Origin: Spirochaetota bacterium
GTDB taxonomy: Bacteria; Spirochaetota; UBA4802; JAFGJZ01
Direction of reading: 5' to 3'
Length of the DNA: 17,297 bases
NCBI GenBank assembly: GCA_022704645.1
Contig: JAKJGA010000024.1
Coordinates: 1-17,297 of the forward strand
Shown: one piece after another, positions 8,859 through 15,300 of the stretch
Position numbering within the stretch: position 1 is the stretch's first letter
Layout: each line of letters opens with the position of its first letter
Translations under genes and position numbers: made by a program
Notes under the pieces: model-generated
What the model was told of the DNA's origin: nothing
Database searches by the model: none
What the model saw: only the letters and a program-made list of their open reading frames with translations

Positions 8859-8887
8859 TGGACTTTTGTTTTAGTTGAAGTTATAAT
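8859..8887 (+). promoter_or_regulatory. Sigma-70-type promoter
   Basis: TGGACT (8859-8864, 4 of 6 matches to the -35) and a perfect TATAAT (8882-8887) are separated by 17 bp. It lies between the fapA-like stop and the exported-protein gene, so that gene is probably transcribed on its own. Confidence 0.6.
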
Positions 8888-8927
8888 CTTCACAGGATAA
8901 ATATGCTGATTTTTGGAGGAGATTTTC

Positions 8928-9638
8928 ATGAAAAGGCTTTCAGTAGTTTTTTTTACAGTATTGGTTGTTGTTTTATCCTCCGGTATTTCGGGCAAGGCAG
9001 CTTATGTTTCTGCCGACCTTATGACCGAAATGATGAATAGTAAAAAGCTAAAGCTTCTTCCTGTATCCAAAGATTTCAGAAACTATTTTATTCTGCAGTC
9101 AATTGATAATCAGACGAATATTATTGTCGGAGATTTTGTCGGTTCAGAAAAAAAGATTATTCTAATAGAAGACCATAACAGCGACAACACCATTGACAGA
9201 GTGTATGAGTATTATCCGGACAGACCTGAAAATAATAATTTAATTTCTCTGCCGAAATCAACGTCCGATCTGGTTTATGATATCGAATCAATGAAAAAGG
9301 ATATTATTTCGGGAGAAATATTTTCTAAAAATTATACTTATACAATGCGTTCGATGTCTGATCTTCTTAAAAAAATTAATAAAAATGAAGATATCTATAA
9401 ACACCAGCATGGTTATACCGTTAAAATATATGATCCGGATAACAGAAGCACCATTATGGGTGATTTCTTTTTCGGAAGAAAGGACGGCAGATATTATCTT
9501 CAGTTTACGACACATTACTACAAGCTTTTTCATAGTAAGATACGGCCATTGGTTCCGCAGTCAGTCTATTGTGTAAATTCGAAGGATGCGGCTGTAAAAG
9601 AGGCTGTAGAAAAGCTTGTAAAACTTAAAGAAAGATAA
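8928..9638 (+). CDS. Exported protein of unknown function
   Basis: A 236-residue protein that I do not recognise. The first 25 or so residues are a Sec signal peptide: MKR, hydrophobic residues 5-17, then a Ser/Gly-rich stretch ending near GKAA. It has no Cys at the cleavage site, so it is not a lipoprotein. The mature part is rich in Asp, Asn, Tyr and Lys, with alternating polar and hydrophobic strands suggesting a small beta-rich periplasmic domain. GGAGGA at 8915-8920 sets the ATG at 8928; an in-frame TTG at 8913 overlaps that ribosome site. It has its own promoter upstream and a strong shared terminator downstream, so it is a single-gene unit. No enzymatic motif is visible. Confidence 0.75.
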   Translation: MKRLSVVFFTVLVVVLSSGISGKAAYVSADLMTEMMNSKKLKLLPVSKDFRNYFILQSIDNQTNIIVGDFVGSEKKIILIEDHNSDNTIDRVYEYYPDRPENNNLISLPKSTSDLVYDIESMKKDIISGEIFSKNYTYTMRSMSDLLKKINKNEDIYKHQHGYTVKIYDPDNRSTIMGDFFFGRKDGRYYLQFTTHYYKLFHSKIRPLVPQSVYCVNSKDAAVKEAVEKLVKLKER

Positions 9639-9656
9639 TTAAATTAATCTGTATCT

Positions 9657-9699
9657 TGATAATAAAAAAGGCGGTTAATAACCGCCTTTTTTATTATCA
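9657..9699. terminator. Bidirectional terminator, 20-bp perfect inverted repeat
   Basis: The arms 9657-9676 and 9680-9699 are perfectly complementary around an AAT loop. The GC-rich core GGCGGTT/AACCGCC is flanked by A6 on one side and T6 on the other, giving an intrinsic terminator in both directions between the convergent exported-protein and cheX genes. Confidence 0.93.
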
Positions 9700-9712
9700 G
9701 TTTAATATTTAG

Positions 9713-10177
9713 TTATTTTAAAGCTACGTTCATTTCGAGCTGACCGATCGTACTGTAAAGATTTATGCTCAGAGTAGTTTGTTTTACAAGTGTTATCGTA
9801 AAATCTTTTCCGCTGACAACCGTTGGAGTAGTAATATCTATTTGTTTTCCTGAATATGCAAATAAATTCATTGCATTTCCTGTTATCATATTTGCAAGTT
9901 CTCCGACGATATCCTTATACTCTGATTTTATCTGTTCTTCGGAAAGTCCAGGCATAAGAATTTCTGCAATTTTACATACCATCTCGTAGCCCATGCTGTA
10001 AACGACTTCTCCGGTTATAGAGCCGGTAATCCCGATTATAATAGCCACATCATGTGACGGTTCAGGATTTTCCTTGATAATCATTTTGCCGCGGCGAAGA
10101 TCGACATTCATAATAGACTTGAAAACAGCACTTGCTGCTTCAAGAAAAGGATTTACGTATTCAGCGTTTATGTTCAT
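9713..10177 (-). CDS. cheX: CheX-type chemotaxis phosphatase
   Basis: A 154-residue cytosolic protein of the CheX/CheC family, which removes phosphate from CheY-P and so resets the flagellar switch signal. The family helix DIVGELANMITGNA is present, with the catalytic pair Glu93 and Asn96 in the E-x2-N motif. There is a single such motif, as in CheX (CheC has two). Other family features are the N-terminal MNINAEYVNPFLEA and the IIIGITGSITGEVVYSM strand pair. The start is the only reasonable one, though GGAG lies about 12 bases upstream. It has its own promoter and no adjacent cheY or cheA. A role in another two-component path is possible. Confidence 0.87.
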   Translation of the reverse strand: MNINAEYVNPFLEAASAVFKSIMNVDLRRGKMIIKENPEPSHDVAIIIGITGSITGEVVYSMGYEMVCKIAEILMPGLSEEQIKSEYKDIVGELANMITGNAMNLFAYSGKQIDITTPTVVSGKDFTITLVKQTTLSINLYSTIGQLEMNVALK

Positions 10178-10209
10178 AAAACGTACAAATCTCCTTTAAT
10201 ACTAAACAG

Positions 10210-10238
10210 ATAGTATCACGCCCTTGGTTTAATATCAA
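10210..10238 (-). promoter_or_regulatory. Sigma-70-type promoter for cheX
   Basis: On the - strand, TTGATA (10238-10233) and TACTAT (10215-10210) are 17 bp apart and sit just upstream of the cheX ribosome site. Confidence 0.6.
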
Positions 10239-10246
10239 TTAAAAAA

Positions 10247-11407
10247 TTAGTTCTCAGGATTTTGAGTATTTCCCAAACTCTCAAACATCTTTCTGTTCTT
10301 TTTTATTTTAGCCTTATCCGAAAATGATGAAATCAGTTTTTCGTACATGTAATCCTTCTTCTGAGAGAAGAGATCATTTCTTATGACTATTTCTGATTTA
10401 ACATCGATCGGCAGAAGTTCCTTTTTTGAAGGAGTGAAAACATAAATTCCGTCAATAGTATTTATTGCTTTAGATATTTTCCCGACTTCAAGATTTATGA
10501 TGCCGTCGGTATAGATTTCACTCATCATAAGACCGGTTAAAACATTTTCCTGATTACTTTCTTCGGAAATTTTTGCGCCGATTTTGTAAGGAGCAGAATT
10601 CATAACTTTTGCCCCGAGTATTGCTGCTGCTTCTTCAATTCTTCCGCCTTTCTCGGAAACAGAGTTAAGCGAATTAATAAGTTCTGATTTTACAAGTTCA
10701 AGTTTTTTTGACTGAAGTTTGTTTTTCAGTCTTTCTCTGTCTGTCTCAGGGTCTCTGACTTCAGCAGGATTGTTTTTAAGTTCCTTTGATATTTCATCTT
10801 CTGTAACGCTGACTTTGTCTTTATATTTTTCTGAAAGATCACGGTTCGGAATGAAAACAAACTTAATCTGGTAGTCGGAGTTTCTGATAATATTGGCAAA
10901 TTGAATCTCGTCTTTGCTGACAGCTGATGAGAATTCAACAATTTTGCTGAGTTCATATCTTACGAGTTCTTTCTTCATGTTCTGGTGATATTCTTTGAGG
11001 GTGAATCTGAAATTATTCATGAAACGTTTTAGAGAATCTTCGTTGAAATTGCCCTTTTCATCAGTAAAACTTCTGCGTATCATTTTATCTGCGGCTATTT
11101 TGGAAATATCAATTCCTGCTGTTTTTGCGTATTGAACGTCAAGTTCCATGCTTACAAGGTGGTCGAGAACCCGGGCTGTAATTTCAGGTGTTATTTCCAT
11201 TCCCTGATCTTTTAATCTCATTTCGATAAAGCGGTTAACCTGAATTTGTGTAATTTTCTGACCGTTTACGGAAGCGGCGTCATTTTTGCCGACAGAAGAA
11301 CATCCTCCGGAATTAGGCATTCCAAAATTTATAATAATAATTACAGTAAAAAATCCAAGAGCAAGATATGTTCCGAATTTTATTATAGGATTTGCTGATT
11401 TCTTCAT
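10247..11407 (-). CDS. PpiD/SurA_N-like membrane-anchored chaperone, no parvulin domain
   Basis: A 386-residue protein built like the N-terminal part of PpiD. It has a short basic N-terminus, one membrane anchor at about residues 8-29, then a SurA-N-type helical domain beginning AASVNGQKITQIQVNRF (45-60) and running to about 180. In PpiD a peptidyl-prolyl isomerase (parvulin) domain follows; here I see none of its motifs. The sequence passes instead to a charged helical segment (200-260) and a C-terminal part resembling the PpiD tail (GKISKAINTIDGIYVFTPSKKE). It probably helps fold envelope proteins at the outer face of the inner membrane without isomerase activity. PpiD is about 620 residues, so this is a short member. 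AAGGTG lies 7 bases before the ATG. Confidence 0.75.
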   Translation of the reverse strand: MKKSANPIIKFGTYLALGFFTVIIIINFGMPNSGGCSSVGKNDAASVNGQKITQIQVNRFIEMRLKDQGMEITPEITARVLDHLVSMELDVQYAKTAGIDISKIAADKMIRRSFTDEKGNFNEDSLKRFMNNFRFTLKEYHQNMKKELVRYELSKIVEFSSAVSKDEIQFANIIRNSDYQIKFVFIPNRDLSEKYKDKVSVTEDEISKELKNNPAEVRDPETDRERLKNKLQSKKLELVKSELINSLNSVSEKGGRIEEAAAILGAKVMNSAPYKIGAKISEESNQENVLTGLMMSEIYTDGIINLEVGKISKAINTIDGIYVFTPSKKELLPIDVKSEIVIRNDLFSQKKDYMYEKLISSFSDKAKIKKNRKMFESLGNTQNPEN

Positions 11408-11464
11408 TTCTGCACCTTAATTTGATTTATTTGTTTTAGCCGGAAAGGCGTAAAAGCAACGTTT

Positions 11465-11495
11465 TTAGTAGGAATCCACGGCATTATTCTGTCAA
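11465..11495 (-). promoter_or_regulatory. Weak promoter candidate for the chaperone gene
   Basis: On the - strand a perfect TTGACA (11495-11490) is followed after 19 bp by TACTAA (11470-11465), a poor -10. The position between the Trm112-like stop and the chaperone start is right, but the spacing is long. Confidence 0.3.
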
Positions 11496-11513
11496 TAATA
11501 TTACTGAGGCAGT

Positions 11514-11693
11514 TTAGTTTATCTCGGTATCTTCGGGCATAATTGCGGCGGATTCGAGAAGAACGGGAATATTCTCAACTACGGGATATTTTGCACCGCA
11601 GGCCTCGCAAACGAGAAAAATACCGTTGTCATCTTCGTTAAAATCTCCTTTGCATTTCGGGCATGCCAGTATGTCCAAAAGATCTTTATCCAT
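11514..11693 (-). CDS. Trm112-like zinc-ribbon protein (UPF0434/YcaR type)
   Basis: A 59-residue protein with the layout of the bacterial Trm112/YcaR family: MDKDLLDILACPKCKG at the start, then VCEACGAKYPVVENIPVLL. The cysteine pairs C-P-x-C and C-x2-C (Cys11, 14, 29 and 32) can hold one zinc, and the closing Y-P-V-x-x-I-P-V-L-L is the family signature. GAGGA lies 5 bases before the ATG at 11693. It follows the sir2 gene by 59 bp on the same strand. In eukaryotes and archaea Trm112 activates methyltransferases; the role of bacterial homologues is not settled. It is easily missed because of its size. Confidence 0.88.
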   Translation of the reverse strand: MDKDLLDILACPKCKGDFNEDDNGIFLVCEACGAKYPVVENIPVLLESAAIMPEDTEIN

Positions 11694-11752
11694 AAATCCT
11701 CACTTTCAATCAAATAGCATATTTTATGCGGACTTAGTCAACAAGGAAATGA

Positions 11753-12496
11753 TCAGTACTTCAGAATGCGCATAATTTCCAAAGCTACAGTGTCAATATC
11801 TTCCTGAATATTTATGTCAGCGATTGAATCATAGGGCGTTTTCCCCTTGTTGATAATTGCAAAAGAAGCATCATGGCTTAGATATTGAGGGAGGATGGCC
11901 GCCGGATTAACCATCAGCGTTGATCCGATTGCGATAAAAAGGTCGGCTTTTTGTATTTTTGACGAGGCTTCTTCGAAACCGATGACGCTCTCTCCGAAAA
12001 AAACTACAGTTGGTTTCATTACTCCGCCGCATTTAGGGCAAATCGGTACTCTTGAAGCCTTGATTGATGCTTTTATTGTTTCATTTTCAGGGAACTCTGA
12101 AGAGCATTTGATACATATGAATTTTTTGAAATTGCCGTGAATATTAATGACATCAGTGTTGCCGGCTTTTTCGTGAAGTCCGTCTATGTTTTGGGTTACC
12201 AGAAGATGAAGTTTGTTATTATCTTCAAGTTTTTTTATAAAGTTATGTCCTGAAGTAGGAAGGGCTTTTTCGCAGCCTTCATAAAATTCGGGGATTGCCT
12301 CATAAAACATATTCGGATTGTAGTGAAAATAATTGATATCGAAAAGTTTTTCTGCGTCAATGTCTTTCCTTGAATAGAGTCCTTCCGGTCCTCTGAAATC
12401 AGGAATGCCCGCGGATGTGGAAATGCCTGCGCCTGTAAGAATAGCTATTTTTTCTGACTGCCGTATCAATTCGGCAAGTTTATCTGCACCTTCCAT
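11753..12496 (-). CDS. cobB: Sir2-family NAD-dependent protein deacylase
   Basis: A complete 247-residue sirtuin, which removes acyl groups from lysines using NAD+ and gives nicotinamide and O-acyl-ADP-ribose. Visible motifs are GAGIS (22-26), IPDFRG (31-36), TQNIDGLH (101-108), the catalytic His120 in INIHGN, the zinc ligands Cys128/Cys131 and Cys153/Cys156, VVFFGE (164-169) and GSTLMVNPA (191-199). By memory it is closest in pattern to the Thermotoga maritima (class U) enzyme rather than SIRT5-like forms: it lacks the Ala-Glu-S-GIPTFR variant and the Y-x2-R pair. CGGAG lies close before the ATG. It is divergent from the CDF gene and is the first gene of a - strand run that includes the Trm112-like gene. 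It ends on TGA. Confidence 0.94.
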   Translation of the reverse strand: MEGADKLAELIRQSEKIAILTGAGISTSAGIPDFRGPEGLYSRKDIDAEKLFDINYFHYNPNMFYEAIPEFYEGCEKALPTSGHNFIKKLEDNNKLHLLVTQNIDGLHEKAGNTDVINIHGNFKKFICIKCSSEFPENETIKASIKASRVPICPKCGGVMKPTVVFFGESVIGFEEASSKIQKADLFIAIGSTLMVNPAAILPQYLSHDASFAIINKGKTPYDSIADINIQEDIDTVALEIMRILKY

Positions 12497-12515
12497 AAAA
12501 CTCCGGAAATTAATT

Positions 12516-12545
12516 CTTATAAGTCATTTACGTACTTGCCGTTAA
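12516..12545 (-). promoter_or_regulatory. Candidate promoter for sir2
   Basis: On the - strand TTAACG (12545-12540) and TATAAG (12521-12516, 5 of 6 matches) are separated by 18 bp, just upstream of the sir2 ribosome site. Confidence 0.4.
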
Positions 12546-12601
12546 ATAATCAAGCGAGAAATAGATTGTTTTTTAAAGCGGATTAAATTATTAATTGCGC
12601 C

Positions 12602-12629
12602 TTGACAATTTAAGCGTTAAAGTTATAAT
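12602..12629 (+). promoter_or_regulatory. Consensus sigma-70 promoter for the CDF exporter
   Basis: TTGACA (12602-12607) and TATAAT (12624-12629) are both perfect hexamers, 16 bp apart. An unusually strong promoter in front of a metal exporter would be expected to need a repressor; a Fur-like site overlaps its -10 box. Confidence 0.8.
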
Positions 12630-12642
12630 GATAATCAATATT
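12624..12642 (+). promoter_or_regulatory. Fur-like operator overlapping the CDF promoter
   Basis: TATAATGATAATCAATATT matches the 19-bp Fur-box consensus GATAATGATAATCATTATC at 16 positions. It covers the -10 and the likely transcription start. It differs at only 3 of 19 positions from a second site at 14361-14379. Which regulator binds (Fur, Zur, Mur or other) cannot be told from sequence. Confidence 0.5.
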
Positions 12643-12667
12643 AAAGTCAATAATGAAAGGTCAACTA

Positions 12668-13573
12668 ATGGAACATGAACATTCTCACCATCACGGAAAA
12701 CTTCAGGGGAAAAAACTTATTCTTGTAACGGTATTAAATCTGGCTATAACAGCTGTCCAGGTAATCGGGGGGTTGGTTTCCGGCAGTCTCTCTTTGCTTT
12801 CGGACGCTATTCATAATTTTGCTGATTCATCTGCAATTTTCATAGCTTTTGCCGCAAACCGCATCAGTCTTCGGAAAGCAAATGAGAAGAAGACATTCGG
12901 ATACAAAAGGGCTGAAATCATAGCCGCTCTTTTTAACAGTTCAATTCTGATCGCGGTATGTCTTTTTTTATTTTATGAGGCATATCTTCGTTTTCGTAAT
13001 CCCGAACCTGTTGACGGAAAAGTTATGCTTACTGTTGCTTTGTTCGGACTTCTTGCTAATCTGATTTCGATAATTATTCTTCATTCTGACAAGAAGAAAA
13101 ATCTCAACATTAAAACAGCTTACCTGCATCTTCTCGGTGATACTCTTTCGTCTTTTGCGGTTATCGCCGGAGGCATTTGCATTTATTTCTGGAATCTCTC
13201 ATGGGTTGACCCTGTTATTACAGTTCTTGTGTGCTGTTATATCCTTTATCACGCATGGAATGCGTTGTCTGAAACAGTTGATATTCTGATGCATACTGTT
13301 CCCTCTGAAATCAGTCTTGATGAAATAAAAACAGCGATTGAAAGAATTGACGGTGTCGATAATATTCACCACATACATGTATGGAAACTAAACGATTCCA
13401 GAATTCATTTTGAAGCTCATGTCAATTTGAAAGCAAATATACGAATGGATGAGATGATGGTAGTAAGGAATAATATCGAAGAAATTCTTACTCATGATTT
13501 TCATATCAGCCATACAACATTGCAGTTCGGATATAATTGCTGTGAAAATGATTCTAAGATTATATCAGATTAG
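12668..13573 (+). CDS. CDF-family zinc-type cation exporter
   Basis: A 301-residue cation diffusion facilitator that exports divalent metal from the cytosol in exchange for protons. The His-rich N-terminus (HEHSHHHG) is typical of CzcD/ZitB. Six membrane segments span about residues 16-190. The transport site has HxxxD in both TM2 (His49-Asp53) and TM5 (His154-Asp158), the pattern of zinc-type members; iron or manganese types have Asp at the first position. The C-terminal cytosolic domain carries the usual IHHIHVWKLNDSRIHFEAHV (233-252). I prefer the ATG at 12668, with AAAGG 7 bases before it; the ATG at 12653 has a poorer site. It is expressed from its own consensus promoter with an overlapping operator, divergent from sir2. 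Confidence 0.92.
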   Translation: MEHEHSHHHGKLQGKKLILVTVLNLAITAVQVIGGLVSGSLSLLSDAIHNFADSSAIFIAFAANRISLRKANEKKTFGYKRAEIIAALFNSSILIAVCLFLFYEAYLRFRNPEPVDGKVMLTVALFGLLANLISIIILHSDKKKNLNIKTAYLHLLGDTLSSFAVIAGGICIYFWNLSWVDPVITVLVCCYILYHAWNALSETVDILMHTVPSEISLDEIKTAIERIDGVDNIHHIHVWKLNDSRIHFEAHVNLKANIRMDEMMVVRNNIEEILTHDFHISHTTLQFGYNCCENDSKIISD

Positions 13574-13586
13574 ATTTTGAAAGATA

Positions 13587-13614
13587 AACATCCTGAGTGA
13601 AATTTCAGGATGTT
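13587..13614. terminator. 10-bp hairpin between convergent CDF and flavodoxin genes
   Basis: The arms 13587-13596 and 13605-13614 pair perfectly over 10 bp with an 8-base loop. There is no long T-run on either side, so termination may be weak, but it is the only candidate between two convergent units. Confidence 0.55.
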
Positions 13615-13622
13615 CATAAAAT

Positions 13623-14045
13623 TTACACACTAAGCTCTTTACCGAGTTCTTTGCATTTTAAGATAGCGTCTTCGTCTGGAGTGTTTTGGACTATCAGAGT
13701 TTTTATTACAACAGCGCCTGCGGTTTTCATTCTGCTTTCCCATTCCCTCATCCATTGACCATCGCCCCAGTCGTATCATCCGAAGAGAATGATATTCTTG
13801 CCTTTGATTTTTTTTTCAACTGCGGCAATAAACGGTTCCATTTCATCAGAATCAAGTTCTTCCGCTCCCATTGAAGGGCACCCGAAAGCTACGGAATAAG
13901 ATCCGGATACATCTTCTATCTTGGCATTACCGGCGCTAATTAACGAAACTTCTGTTTCGTTTGATTTTGCACCTTCTGCAACTGCTTTTGCCATAAGCTC
14001 TGTATTTCCTGTTCCGCTCCAGTAAATAACGGATATTTTTTTCAT
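13623..14045 (-). CDS. Flavodoxin interrupted by one in-frame TGA (possible Sec or nonsense allele)
   Basis: Read through one TGA, this is a 140-codon flavodoxin, a small FMN protein that carries electrons in place of ferredoxin. It has the phosphate-binding loop WSGTGNTE (9-16), the second FMN loop GCPSMGAEEL (55-64), then IILFG, TGA (codon 90, 13778-13776), YDWGDGQWMREW and a normal C-terminus LIVQNTPDEDAILKCKELG, stopping at TAA 13625-13623. Clostridial flavodoxins have Ser at the TGA position (FGSYGWGDG), so TCA to TGA is one base. There is no frameshift or other damage. Terminated at TGA, the 89-residue product would lack the third FMN loop. The start at 14045 has GAGAT nearby; an upstream ATG at 14081 would overlap DUF2325. 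It is the second gene of a unit behind a Fur-like site, which fits iron-starvation use. Confidence 0.8.
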
Positions 14046-14068
14046 TGATATCTCATTTGTCCGGTTGT

Positions 14069-14347
14069 TTACACCAGACATTTCATTATTTCTTCAAGAG
14101 AAGTACTGCTTGATGAGTTGCTTCTGATGATTTCAATGTTTTTCTTTTTAGCTTCTTTTGATGCGGCAAGCATCATCTTGTGCGATACAGTAGATGTTAA
14201 CAGGACGATTCTATCAGGACGTCCGATGATTTTGTCGAATTTTGCAGGCAGTTGTGTAAATACTTTCAGTTTGTGTCCATATCTGCTGCCGATATTTTTG
14301 TATTCATTGTGCATTCTGTCGTGACCGCCTACAAGTACTATGCTCAT
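14069..14347 (-). CDS. DUF2325 domain protein
   Basis: A 92-residue protein of the DUF2325 family, recognised by MSIVLVGGHDRMHNEYK at the N-terminus, then KVFTQLPAKFDK and VLLTSTVSHKMMLAA in the middle, and a Ser-rich IIRSNSSSSTSLEEI near the end. These match the small Rossmann-like family pattern. Where relatives often have a Cys late in the chain, this one has Ser/Asn. Function is unknown in the family. GGAGG lies 6 bases before the ATG. It is followed 23 bp later by the flavodoxin start, and the Fur-like site lies just upstream, so both are likely made under the same metal signal. Confidence 0.82.
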   Translation of the reverse strand: MSIVLVGGHDRMHNEYKNIGSRYGHKLKVFTQLPAKFDKIIGRPDRIVLLTSTVSHKMMLAASKEAKKKNIEIIRSNSSSSTSLEEIMKCLV

Positions 14348-14360
14348 GGTTTCCTCCGTA

Positions 14361-14379
14361 AATAATGAAAATCAATATC
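14361..14379. promoter_or_regulatory. Fur-like operator before DUF2325-flavodoxin
   Basis: On the + strand AATAATGAAAATCAATATC agrees with the Fur-box consensus at 16 of 19 positions and with the CDF-promoter site at 16 of 19. It lies 13 bp upstream of the DUF2325 start codon. A perfect -35 hexamer TTGACA on the - strand (14397-14392) stands just upstream, so the site would cover the -10 region; the -10 itself is poor. Confidence 0.5.
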
Positions 14380-14409
14380 AATACGGTAAAATGTCAAGAT
14401 GTTTTTGAT

Positions 14410-14941
14410 TATTATATAATCTACGTGATTAAATTGTGATGGTGATTGCAGGGATTGATGATGTTGCTGATGCTTTGTAGAATGCATTACAGCGCTTTTC
14501 GAAAATCCCATATCCGCTATATTTGATGAGAAATAATAGAGATAATAGTACATGTCGGAATCTTTATCGTTAATATCTATTCTGAATTCGGCTGATTTTT
14601 TACCGGCAGGAATGAAAACTCTGTCGGTGTACTTGATTTGTTCTTTTCTGGTAAAGGTAGAGGAGCATATTTCAACTGATATATAACAACCCTTGAGAGG
14701 AGCTGGGGCAGTATATGCATCAGTTTTTTGTTGAATTTGCCGTAATTTACTCTGTCTGAAATGTATTCGTGAGAATGAGAACTTTCTCGAAGTCGGTCAT
14801 TTCGGGTTTAATATACATGCTGACAATTTGCGAAGCTTTTTTACGGCTTATTGCGTTTCTTTCGGATTTTGATTACGGATCAGCAGTCGAAATGGTTACT
14901 GCGGATAGTGTAAGTACTATTGTCATGATTATTCTATTCAT
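14410..14941 (-). pseudogene. Decayed gene for a secreted transglutaminase-like protein
   Basis: Pieces of one protein can be read on the - strand in different frames. It starts at ATG 14941 (AAGGATG before it) with a signal peptide (MNRIIMTIVLTLSAVTIST). TAA at 14875-14873 interrupts it, and the same frame goes on with KASQIVSMYIKPEMTDFEKVLI. A shift near 14780 then gives HEYISDRVNYGKFNK. The motif mtdfEKvl-(H)xYI-x-xVxY is the usual start of bacterial transglutaminase-like domains. Another shift near 14725 leads straight into a beta-rich segment (GCYISVEICSSTF, KKSAEFRIDIND) that stays open to 14344. The catalytic core with its Cys and His is missing, so a deletion is likely. At least one stop, two frame changes and one deletion make function very unlikely. 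Confidence 0.65.
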
Positions 14942-15265
14942 AAACATCCTTGGTGAAATTATGACATTTGTGTTATTAGAAATCAATTTATTATTATTTG
15001 ATGTAGATTGTTTTCTAATTAAGAAAGCGGAGAAGCAATACCTTCCCTGCTTAACAAAACCGGGAATCGATGTCGAGGAAATATGAAAATCATCGGGTTT
15101 TATATAAGGAGAAAATGAAAATCGATATCATAAAAGAACAAGAAGATATCTGTTATAATAACTTATGGAATTAAAAAACAGAATAGGATATAAAAATAAA
15201 AAATCAATATTAGATTTTATACTTATCTAATTTGAAAAAAAATAATTATTCGGTGTTGTTATATC
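14942..15265. other. Gene-poor, AT-rich stretch with two overlapping mini reading frames
   Basis: No convincing gene. On the - strand, TTGATT and CATAAT 17 bp apart, just before 14941, look like the old promoter of the decayed secreted-protein gene. On the + strand an 11-codon frame (15083-15118, behind GAGGAAAT) overlaps by ATGA a 19-codon frame (15115-15174, behind AAGGAG). They could be a leader or the 5' stump of a lost gene. ATTAGAT/ATCTAAT arms (15209-15215 and 15225-15231) form a small dyad that might be an operator. Confidence 0.4.
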
Positions 15266-15300
15266 AATGAATTACCCTAACTTGGTTAGGGTAATTCATT
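15266..15300. repeat. 16-bp perfect inverted repeat over the DtxR-like stop codon
   Basis: The arms 15266-15281 and 15285-15300 are exactly complementary with a 3-base spacer. The - strand gene's last codons and its TAA (15288-15286) lie inside the right arm. No T-run follows at once on the - strand (a T8 comes about 15 bases later), so it may be an unusual terminator or a protein-binding dyad. Confidence 0.75.

Noticed and set aside
13700..13775. A strong SECIS element after the flavodoxin TGA
   Set aside because: By eye only a 5-bp stem with two G.U pairs is found, close to the TGA; a longer pairing (CATTCTCTT with GAGGGAATG) encloses the TGA instead of following it. Not enough to annotate.
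13776..13778. TGA recoded genome-wide as Trp or Gly
   Set aside because: The fapA-like and sir2 genes end naturally on TGA at family-typical lengths, and Trp is encoded by TGG throughout.
14769..15086. 105-residue + strand reading frame
   Set aside because: Its first half is antisense to the better-supported decayed secreted-protein gene, it has no ribosome site, and it resembles a translated signal-peptide shadow.
15185..15209. Third Fur-like site (half match AATCAATATT)
   Set aside because: Only the right half matches; the left half is an A-rich run, and no gene start lies nearby.
13587..15300. CRISPR or insertion-sequence structure
   Set aside because: The repeats here are single dyads without regular spacers, and no transposase motif or terminal repeats with target duplication are seen.
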